From Sinotaia quadrata (lineage: Eukaryota; Mollusca; Gastropoda; Architaenioglossa; Viviparidae): DNA of 64,000 bases. The position numbers were made by a program, and so were the translations under genes. Location: NCBI GenBank assembly GCA_028829895.1, contig CM054178.1, forward strand, positions 107,472,558 through 107,536,557. The letters run 5' to 3'. Shown here piece after piece: positions 13,522 to 26,000 of the stretch; positions within the stretch are counted from its first letter, which is position 1, and each line of letters starts with the position of its first letter. The notes below the pieces were generated by a model. That model worked only from the letters and a program-made list of their open reading frames with translations, did no database searches and was not told the DNA's origin.

Positions 13522-16500
13522 AGCTTTTCTTCATCTTTGCGACTGATTTTATTGGTTGACTTAAAGTGCACTGTTATTATATGTTGCAGTTATTCTGATC
13601 CTTCTCCACATGATGGTCTAGATATTAAAGAGTTCAATGCTAATCGATAACTATGTCTTGGTGACGCGGAAATCTATAGCTAGATGAAGATAAAATGTCC
13701 CAAGACTCAGGTCATTGCTAATATGATTTCGTTAAATGACTGCTTTTGCTTTACTCTTAAATCTGAGGCGAGTGAACAAGCGCAAGAGATGCTGCCATCC
13801 GTCCGTCTCTGATTCCTTAGCTCTTGCCGCTGAAGTGAATGAAAACTGAGGTATAAACCTAATTACATGTTTTCTCCTTTGAATCTGGGATGTCTGGGTT
13901 TTGTGCTATGAACAGGTATATCCTCTCTTGCTTTCATTGGCACTTTATCCTGAGGACAGTAATCACTGAGGTATAAAGATAATTGTTTTCTCCTTCGATG
14001 TAGAGGTGATTGAACATTGCGGTAAGAACAGCCATTGTGTCGTTTCTTGCTTCACTTAAAAAAAAATATTGTTTTGAGATGACTGAACAGTGAGTTATGA
14101 ACATGTTTTCTGAATTTCACATTACTCTTGAATCTACGATGATTGATCGCTGTTGTATGAACAGTTATGAGGTAACTGGACCCAGAGGTCTATAAACATC
14201 CAAACTATCTATCGCTCCATAACATCCAAGCTGTCTATCGCTCCACAGCATCCAACAAGCTATCTTCCGGCTCATATTACTCTTCAGTCGTGAGGTATGA
14301 TTAGAGATGTCCTCCACTGCTCTCTTCACAAAATTTTGAATCTGAGGTTACTATCAGTGAGGTAAATGGGAATTTATATCCCCCCTTGCTTAATCTTACA
14401 GTGTGAGGTGATTAACCTTTGAGGTATTATGTGTAGGTATTTCCTTTTGTGCCATATTAACAATGTGAGGTGAATGATCATTGAGTGCATTGTATCATTA
14501 GCTTTACTTCACTCTTGAATCTGATGAGAGCTCGTGTATGATGAGTGAACATAACTCCTTATGTTTCTTTTGAATATTAAGACGAAAAATATGAACAACT
14601 ATGTCTTCTCTCTATTTTACTCTGTGATAAATCAACACAACCAATGTGCCTAGTCTTTTTACTTATGTCCACTGTCAGCGATTGGATAGAATGACGCTGG
14701 CGGGTGTGTAACAGGCTGAAAGAAAACAATTTCAAGAACAAATCTGACCTCTCAATTACATATATTTTATTAATTTAATGTCTGGAATGCTTTCTTTATT
14801 GCTTATATTACGTTACATATTGTGCGTCATCAAATGAGATGGTAATACAGGGGTTGTAAAACACAAATCACCTCAAAAAGGCTCAGTTCCCTATTTTTAA
14901 GGACAGCAAGATTCATTTAGAAAAAAAATCAACCGAACAGAACACTTCTGATATTATACTACACATGACAGTACAGTAAATATACATTCTTAACCTAAAT
15001 GTTTTAAATTCTAGAAGGAAGTTTATCTGTGTGAATGTTATATTCTTACGTCTACCATCACACTCATAATATTGTTACGTCAACCCTCACATTCATTATT
15101 ATTACGTGTTTAATTCTTGAACGAGTTCAAGTACAGATTTAGCACACTGAGGACTCAAAAGTAGGACATTACTTGAGAACTGCCAAAGGTGCCGCTGGAA
15201 GACTGATGGCAAATATTCAATAACTGAGAAATTGTACACCCGTTCTTCAGTCTCTATATCGTCCTTATCTTTGCTGGGGAAATTTGAAATATCTATCTAA
15301 CAGTTGTTTATTTTGACACTATAAGGGCGATCGAACATCTTTCCTTCTTTATCAGCCTGAACACTAACTTCATTTTCTCTGTGTGCAATCTTCCAGACTT
15401 TCATTGTAATATCTAACTAGACTTTCTTTCTAATATCTAACTAGACTTTTACTGTAATATCTAACTAGATTGTAATTGTAATATCTAACTAGACCTTCAT
15501 TGTAATATCAAGCTAGACTCTCATTCTAATATCTAAGACTTTCACTTTAAAATCTATTTAGTCTTTCGTTTTTATAAGTGAACATCGGATCTGTCCAGAT
15601 CATGCCTATTTTTATCTAGTGAACATCAGATCTGTCCAGATCATGCCAGTCTTTATCTAGTGAACATCAGATCTGTCCAGATCATGCCAGTCTAGTTAGT
15701 TCATATTTTATGACTGACCTGTCAGGGCTTTCTGAACTTGGTCTCACTCGACTGCGCTCTGCATTCCAGAGTTTCACAGACCTCACTCTTTGGGACTCCT
15801 GTAGCCTAGCAGTGATGTCACACGGGCGGCGTTCTGTTAAAGAATCGTGGTTTATGCATTAAAATCTGCTCTACAGTATATACGAATAACTTTGATTAAA
15901 GACCACACCATAGTTTACAGATTTGACAGGCGTTTATAACTTTAAGGAGAGGCCACTCCATAAGTTTACATTTTTGTCATGCGTTTATAACTTTAAGGGG
16001 TGGCTACTCTATACGTTCACATTTTTGTTAGACGTTTACTGCTGCATAAGCTGTAGTGTTGTGATGGTACTTTTCAGACAATTGCAGATATTGCTACGTA
16101 TGTTTTGGAATTGCTATATAAGTGTTACATTGGTACTTTTCAGAGAGATACAGGTATTGCTACTTACATTACTACACAAACATAAGTGTTGTATCGATAT
16201 TTCCCAGAAACAAATAGACATTCCTACATACAATCAGCAGTATTATATGGATACTTTTCAGACAGGAAAACAAGTACTGCTACAGCTACAGATACTGCTA
16301 CAGCTACAGGTATTGCTACATAAGCAGTAATGCAGTGAATGACGCCGCATCGCCATTGCAGCGGCAATTGAACCGATAGTGCTAGTTACACATGAACGAG
16401 TGGTATTACGTTGTTCAGTTATTGGTAGGGTTGTTGTTGGCTTTGATGTATTGCGCTTATTCTTTGCAATACAAGTTCCTACAAGATATTTCTAAAGGGG

Positions 16501-16948
16501 ATAGATTCCACAATTAATGCAAATTTAAAAGTTGATCTCGTAGCTACACTGGGGGAAAGCAGTTAACCTCGCTAGCTGTTATTCAAAACCCAGCACTTCA
16601 TTGGGAGCTGTCCACGATATCCTAATGACACATTCATATTTTCACAAGGACTTAAAGTTCTAAAGACATCCTAATGATATATTCACATGTTTACAAGGAA
16701 TTACAGTTCTAACGACACTAGAGCTTTTGCAAATCTATATCTATACAAATCTATACACACAGATCATCAATGGGTGATATAGGTTCACGCATATACATAC
16801 ACGATATAAACAACATATATATGCGTGCACATATATATATATATAATTTTATAAAATTAACACTCACACTCACAAGCCCCCCCCCCCCACACACACACAC
16901 AGGCACACACTCTCTCTATGTACATATATGTATGTGCGTGTGTGTGTA

Positions 16949-17034
<86 letters not shown>

Positions 17035-20000
17035 AACCTAATGGGACGAAAGAAATAAGCAGTTAAAAATGGCACAGTAAATTTGTAACTTGCTCTTTTG
17101 AGCCACTGATATATGCTTGTCCCTGATTTCAGAGTTATTTAATCAATTTTATGTATTAGAATAACTCTCACACGTAATTGCATTTATGTATTAGAATAAC
17201 TCTCACGCGTAATTATATTTATGCGTTAGAATAACTCTCGTACGTAGGCCTAATTTTATTTGTATTAGAATAACTCTCCCACATAATTTTATTTTTCTAA
17301 CGATTACCACTGCTTTTCTCAGTACCAATGTACTAGAAATCCTCACTGCTTTTCTCAGTACCAATGTACTAGAAATCCTCACTGCTTTTCTCAGTACCAA
17401 TGTACTAGAAATCCTCACTGCTTTTCTCAGTACCAATGTACTAGAAATCCTCACTAATTTTCTCAGGACTATGCACTAGATATTTGTTTGCAGAAATTCT
17501 CTGATGATTGGGACCTGCTCGTTTCTTGCCTGCAAGGTGACTCAGCTGCTGTCAAGGAGCGAACGACTTGTAATCGTCTTGCTAATTTGTAATATTTGCT
17601 GCTCCGCAACCAAACTGTTAAAGCTTTTCAGTGCTTCTCTGTAACCAGCCTACATCCACGTCAATGGCTTTACACTGTCCCGAGATCTGTCCAAGCAGAC
17701 TTGGTACTGTAAAGCCTCTCGTTGCCGAAGTGCAGGTCAGTGTAAGCGAAACCTTTCAATTTGACACCTACTATTAATGATCGTTTTAGTCCAAGGTACG
17801 AGTTGTCCTGACTTTGCATTGGCCTGCTTAACACGTCATGATAGTGGGTGGCAATTATTCATTCATTTGCGTTTTTCAAATAAGCAATTCAAACTATCAC
17901 TACTGGACAATTTACAGAATTCCTGTACAAAGTCATAGAGCAGGAATGGAAACTCATACTCTACTCTTAATACAAGATAAAAGCACAAAATAAATATATA
18001 CATCCTTGCACACGCACACACACTCATACACACAACCACCTACCCACCCACCCACTCACTCACACACACACATATTACGTGTGCCTGCCGATTCATTTTT
18101 GCAATAACGATGGTGTTCGTATTAAGTTATAATTTGACTTTTGACATGCCCCAGAAATCTGTTTGAAAGAAGGTCTTTGTCATGGTCACTGATAAGAAAC
18201 CCCAGAAGTGACCTTAAATAATGCCAGTGACATGACATGTGGTTCGACCTGGCCCAGTAATCGCACGAAATAAAATCAGTGACAAAGAATGTTGTCGATT
18301 AGTCGGACCCCAATCGCCCCTTTATAAAAAAATGAATGAAATAAAACCAGTAACAAGTATGTTATTCGACAAGCCCTAGCAAAGGCATGAAGTGATGCCA
18401 GTGACAAGATTTGCTGTTCGACTAGCCCCATAAACGACTCTTGTTATAAATAAGGCCAGTGATAAGGTTTGTTGTTGGACTAGCCCCATAAACGACTCTA
18501 AATAAGGCCAGTGACAAGATTTGTTGTTAGACTAGCCCCAACAACTGCGCGAAACAAGATATTTTACAAAGCATATCGTGCAGTAAGCCCCAGCAATGAC
18601 ATGAACTAAGTTCAGTGACAATTTTGTAGACATATGATGCCTTTAGCTTACCTTAGTATGTGGTCTGCAACGTCCACTCTAGCCAGTGTTGATTTAAAAT
18701 GAAATATGGTTCTTCTCCAGTGTATTTACGTATGTGTAAGCACGACTTAATTAGTTTTATCTATCTTTCACGACACGACCTTAATCTCGAACGGAGGACA
18801 AGTTACTATATGGAAAAGTTCCGCCTGGCAGTGTCAGAGTATATTTTCGTTTGTAAAAGTACAAGGCCGCATACAACGGTTTGTTATCTTTTAGTGAAAT
18901 GAGGTTTTAATGTTTAAGAGATGACTATAAAACAGGCCTCCTTTTAAAAGTTATGAATCATAACTAAATCGATGGTCAAGTTAAAATAAACTAACCACGC
19001 TAAATCAAGAAACAGAAAAGCCGTGCATGAAATGTTGGACTTATTTTAAAAACAATCTTTTCAAAATAATAATAACGAATTTCTCTTGTGAGATCAATTT
19101 CAAATTTTCTTAATCATGCACACTTGTAAATAGTTATAAAAAAATTAAACGTTTCTCCCGTCGTTTAAATACACTAAAGCTGTAAATCAAACCGTGACAG
19201 CGATAACTGACATGGTCTCTGTGTGTCACGTCACAACCTCACAGCAAACATTGTTTTCGTGTTAACAAACCGATAGCGAAACGTTTAAAATGAAAATTTA
19301 AGAAAGGGACATTACTGCGTTATCCGCAATAGGTTCACACTGGCCTGCTATACTGCCACGATTACATTGCTATTGAATTTGATCGTCTACCCGCACACAA
19401 TAGTGACTGGAGATTGACTTCTATGGCTAGGACTGTTGTTTACAGTACACTTCAATGCCCGCACACAATAGTGACTGGAGATTGACTTCTATGGCTAGGA
19501 CTGTTGTTTACAGTGCACTTCAATGCCCGCACACAATAGTGACTGGAGATTGACTTCTATGGCTAGGACTGTTGTTTACAGTGCACTTCAATGCCCGCAC
19601 ACAATAGTGACTGGAGATTGACTTCTATGGCTAGGACTGTTGTTTACAGTGCACTTCAATGCCCGCACACAATAGTGACTGGAGATTGACTTCTATGGCT
19701 AGGACTGTTGTTTACAGTGCACTTCAATGCCCGCACACAATAGTGACTGGAGATTGACTTCTATGGCTAGGACTGTTGTTTACAGTGCACTTCAATGCCC
19801 GCACACAATAGTGACTGGAGATTGACTTCTATGGCTAGGACTGTTGTTTACAGTGCACTTCAATGCCCGCACACAATAGTGACTGGAGATTGACTTCTAT
19901 GGCTAGGACTGTTGTTTACAGTGCACTTCAATGCACGCACACTTTTGTTGGAATTCTAAGTTAGAAATACAGATAAAATAAAATGCATTTACAAGTATTT

Positions 20001-23000
20001 TATTTTAATAATATATTATAGTCTATTCGACTAAATTCCGAGGTGCAGTATTCAAGTACTTTCATTGTAAGATGAAAAACAGTGTTTAAAAATCGTCAGT
20101 ACACACAGCTGGGTGGATATTGATACGACAAGTTGTATACGTATTGAATCGGGTGGCCCAATTAAAAGGCGCGTTTTCAATAATCTACCCCGAATCCTCC
20201 CCACCCCAAAAAAAGAAATCTAGCCACATTTATTTCAAATGTTTTGTAATGGACTGTCATGAAACAGTAATCTACCCCGACCCCCCCCCCCACACCCACC
20301 AAATCCAGGCTTTGGTCTCAACACACATTTATTTGATATGTCTAGCAAAGCACTGTCATGAAACAGAGTGATTATGATTTGACTGATGTAAACTTAACGT
20401 CCTCTTCTAAGTTCGTTAATGTTTGCGGACGGGTGCTAATTCGAGTGAAATCTGGTGGTGGAGGATGCAGCAAAAAATCCATGACGATGGATTTTGATGT
20501 GCAGTTAGACAAGAGCAAAGTCACACGAATTATTTTAATTTTAAATGCGTGTTCTACAAAGTAAAGAAAACATAATAAACGCATAGGAAAGAAAATGTAT
20601 TGTTATACCCAAACTGCAGCGCGAAGAAACGATGAAATGTTAGAAAATCTTAAACTTAATGGTGACCATGAAGAACTAGTGTCTTAAACTTAATGGTGAC
20701 CATGAAGAACTAGTGTCTTAAACGTACGGAATATCGAAAGACGTGTCATTGATTATATTTTGCTAAGTGTTCACCATGATGGCCTATACTATAGTTACCT
20801 TCCTCAATCAAAACTTCTGGAGAGTTCACCATGATGGTCTATACTATAGTTACCTACCTCAATCAAAACTTCTGGAGAGTTCACCATACAGCTTATATTA
20901 TAATTACCTACCTCAATCAAAACTTCTGGAGAGTTCACCATACAGCTTATATTATAATTACCTACCTCAATCAAAACTTCTTGAGTGTTCACCATGACAG
21001 CCTGCCCTATACTATAGTAACCTACCTCAGTCAAAACGTCTGGAGTCACATGAGCATAAAAACAAACAAACGTTCTGTTCAGTTAAGGGGAGATTAATCA
21101 TGAACAAGCGTTCGTTTCTGTGAAGGGAAGAGGTGTCAGTTGTTGACTGTCGTGTCAAATTTCTTTCACAATAACGCTACCCGGAAGAAGAAAACGTTAT
21201 AACTGTGAATACAATTTCACAAATAAACAATCCCACCACCACCACAGCTACAAGCTAACAAGCCATATGAATGTGTTAGCATATTTTAAACAAAAACACA
21301 TTAATTTTAGCAAAATGTTAGCCACTAGTTTTTGAAGATCGACGGGCCAATTAATGTTTCTATGATTCCATTAACAGAAGAAAATTGTATGACGTACAAG
21401 ATGTTACTCAGTGTAAACATATTTCAGTTTCTAAAGAAAGAACAGGGTTGGAAGCTGATGAGTCACCGCAGTTTATAATAATGTGCTTAATGAAAGGGAA
21501 ATAGAGTTAATAGATCTTAATTAATTTGGCTGATAACAAATATGTCTAAATAAGCCAACATAATTTACAATAATGTGCTTAATGATAGGCATATTGAATT
21601 AATTGATATTAATTAGTGACCGTAAACACAAAAGAGTTATGACTGATACCTATAATAAACTTTCTATCTTAAATAATCAGTAGAAAAAAGTCTTACACAG
21701 AATATTTAATTTTGTTTCTGTTGGTACAAACTCCAATAATGGCCTTTTAACTTTTTTCAGTTTGAGTACAATTAAGTACATATAATTACCATTTGACTCC
21801 ACCAAATTATAATTCAGTTATTTTTGTGTCTGTTTGCGAACATGCATATTAGCTTGTTAGAACAAAATATCATTTGTACAAGCAAGCAAACGAACAAAAC
21901 CTACTAAAGTAGTTTCTGACTATTTGAATATCTAACATAACGAAAAAGTTATAACATAAAAGTTATTTTTTCAATTATCATTTTAAACATACTGGCTATC
22001 ATACGTCTGATAGCTACAATATGTCCAAAAATAAGTTCTGAATATTTGTATGCATGTATAGGTGTGTGTGTATGACTGTTTTTGTTGAAGTGTATTGTGG
22101 GTAATATACGTTTAATGCAATTTTTTAAACAACGTTTTGCATTTTATGGCAGTTAATAACATCACGTGATTGCTTGACTGAACATGTTCCAAAGCTTTGC
22201 GCTACACTAATTACCTATATTTCTCAATTATTTTCTGATACAGTTAAACGCCTGAAGGCATATGTGTCTCAAATTACTTTTAATGGTTCCGGTAGTGATC
22301 TAAAAACAACTACACCTTCAATGCTTAACCTCATGCACTTTGCCAGTCCAAGCATTCTAGCACAACTTACCTCCAGTTCCACGAGGAAACATACGTACCT
22401 GAGATCAATAACTGACCTGTAACCAGACGCGTTTCTTAGATATACGCACTTGTGTAGCCTAAAGCTGTACACTGTATACAGTTTAAATGAGGCAGCCTTT
22501 ACATTACGATCAAAATTAAGTTTTTCTTAAGAAAACGGAAAGCCCGCTCACCGTTGTTTCGACCATGGACACACACACACACATGCGCGCCCCGTTTAAG
22601 GTATGTTTAGTCCACGACGTTTCAGTGTGCGACTCATGATCCTGAATATAGCGTACACGTCTCACGACCGTTATGTGTCAGAGGACTTTGGGGGTCACCT
22701 ACTGACTGCACAGCCTACCCCGAAGACCGCTTGCGTGTTACCCGGATTCTAGGAGTGCGCGGGTGCAGGGGACATAGACTTCTAGCATAGGAAAAGAAAA
22801 CCGTTTGCTGGAGGAAGGAAAAGACAACTGTTTGCTGGAGGAAGGAAAAGACAAACGCTGAGACAGATTTTTATTTGCTTGGTGTGCGTGTAATTTATTC
22901 GTGTGACTGTGTGCTTGTGCATTCTAGTGAATTATGAACCTATTTCTTAAGCTTTCCAAGCGAAGCGACAATTTTCAAAGATCAACAGTATAATTGTATG

Positions 23001-26000
23001 TTTATTATCAAGACGTATACTCTATATGTAATAAATGTAATTAATTATTTATATTTCAACAGTTTAATTATTGCTGATACATGTAATTTAATAGGTGACA
23101 CATGTCGACCAAGATCAGTGGCCACAAGACAGATGGCAAGAGTCAGTTAATATATTTTCAGGGTTAATTAAATATTTAAGGTTTCGTTTATAGGAATAGA
23201 ATAAATTAAGTGCAAGCACAGGTCTGCAGGTGTACTTTCAGGCAACAGGAATATTGATTTTAGATCGACAGTTGGCCTCCTTTAAGAGCCAGACAGGTTC
23301 TGTGTACAAATGCTAATTCTACCAGATTGTCATGTTGCCGAGCAGAGCCATTTGAACGGCGATTGACGTGTTTCTTGCTAATCGACATTTAGTCGTACGT
23401 CTCCGAGCTCTAGGTAGAGCCACATGTAAGCTGTAGTGTCGTTAATAACAGAATTATTTATGAACTTTAGAAAAAGTGATATTAGTTTAAATTACATTGA
23501 GAACACAAAGAAATCATTTATTTAGGATAGCCTGGTTTAGTTTTCTTTGTATTAAACTTATGCATATTTACTTGCAGCAGGGCTTTCAAAATAATTTATT
23601 TAATGTTTCTGTTTGGAATATTAGATCATAATGAAAATATCAAAATTAAAAGGAAATGTTTCGCAAGCGTACTGCTCCGCTTCAATGTACTGAGTACGAT
23701 GTACGTTAAACTAACCAATCAGCTCGACAAGTATCTTTTGACGTCACTACGATGACAGACTTCCTGTTGGACAAACGCCAAGGACATTACCGAGCGAACC
23801 GACTGAGAAAACTCACAAATCGTCAGCGCAAACTATTACATCTCTCGTTAACTCAGTGAGGTAGGCGCGAAGCTCTCACGTCTTGATAAAATGGTGCATA
23901 CACCAGATTTCCGTTCTTGAAATAAACGTTTTATTCAATACAAACAAGTCATCCATGACCTCAATAAGGAATAATGATTAGAAGCAATCATTGAAAACTG
24001 TATTTAAAGATGTTTCAGTGAAGTCGGTGAATAGTTAACAACTTTTCGTCTTGATGCGATTATTTAGAGTATAGAAATGGCTAGTAACAGCTAAGAGGAC
24101 TTCTGTAGAGTCTAGACTAATGAATAATCTGGAAGTAAGTATACTGCTGGAGATTATCCAATGTAGTAGAGGCCTAAGGTGCATAGATATATCGGTCAGT
24201 GCTACTTCTCGACCACCACACGCAGGAACCTGACTACGACCCAAAATCGGGTGGAAGCCGAAATAGATTAACTGGTATTCAAACTGTTATCAGAGCTATA
24301 CTCGCCGTAAACACCCGTTATGGACCACTGACTTGATACACTATAATTACAAATCAATGCATCCGCCCACATGATAATAAGCTAGCATATTAATATACAC
24401 ACTTTATGGATGTGTTTGACTGTGCATACAAAAGAAAAGGAAATCTGAGTATTCTTATAAATATATTTGTTGAGAAGTGTTTTATAAAGGGGGAGGGGAG
24501 ATTAGGGTGACACAGTTGATGTCAGTAATAAACACAGCCCAAATATTAAATTACTGCCTTGAGCATTTTGAAAACATTATTAGAGTGCAATACAAGACAC
24601 GGCACAAAATTGACTTTAATATAAATACAAATTATACAATAAGTTTCTGTTATAGTAGTGACGTGTTTTCTTGCATTATCACGGAAATGTAAAATCCAAA
24701 CAGTTTGTTAAATTTCTTTCCATCGTTTCTGGCAACAAGTTTGCCTTTTATTTACTACTCTTTCTTTCTTTCTTTCTTTCTTTCTTTCCGTCAATCTCTC
24801 CCTAGATCAGGCTGATAATTTAGCCCAGTGGCATTAAATAAATATTAAACTATAACATTCAAACAATACAATATGTACTGTTAAAAGTGCATACATGACA
24901 AGTTTAGTCATTAAGTTACAATATGTATTGTTAAAAGTGCATACATAACAAGTTTAGTCATTAAGTTACAATATGTACTGTTAAAAGTGCATACATGACA
25001 AGTTTAGTCATTAAGTTACAATATGTACTGTTAAAAGTGCATACATGATAAGTTTAGTCATTAAGTTACAATATGTACTGTTAAAAGTGCATACATGATA
25101 AGTTTAGTCATTAAGTTACAATATGTACTGTTAAAAGTGCATACATAAGTTTAGTCATTAAGTTACAAGGAAAGGTAGACTAGATGCTTTTCAGTTGGAG
25201 TCCAGTGTAGGTCAAATAGAAATAATTAAAGTAAACTATATAAATTTGTAGATTTGACCTTGCCCTCCAGAGTAAAATATCTACTGAATAAGATGCTTCA
25301 TATATTAAATATATATTCATCAACCTTTATCATCCTCATTTAATCTGAATTTGTATGAATGCATTTTAATGCACAAGTGGCTGATTGTGTGCTAATTGCA
25401 TCACACTATTTTACTTTACATACTGTAGCATTACTTTTAACACTATTCATAATATAAATGTATATGACAAATGTTCTTGAATAGATAACCTTTTCACTCT
25501 TGCCAGTACCAGGACAAAAACTGAAGTCTTTGTTTTCTGCTGTTAATTTGGTAAATCACTAGAATTTGATCATTATTATGCAACTGCCAAAACTACATGT
25601 GTACAAATGAATAGTTGAAGTAACTTGATCATAATTAAATATTTTACTTTACTCTTTATGGTTTCATAATACTGCATATTAGCAAAGTTATAAAATTTTG
25701 TTGCACTAATTATACAACTACTAGTGAGGTGGCAAAAATTGGGATTTCTTTCAATAGAATCTAGCTATGTTTTTTTGGTAACTGTATTTGATTGTCACTT
25801 TAGATCATGTATGCACAATATTCTAATAATTGCAATATTAATAAGAAGAAATGCATATATTTAAGTGTTATAAGACTATTAAATTAATATAACATTGGCC
25901 ATTAATTGTTAAATTTAAAAGCTTTGGATTTACAATACTAAATAAATAAATCATTACATGCACACAGAAAAATAAACACACCTAACATTTATACTGACAT

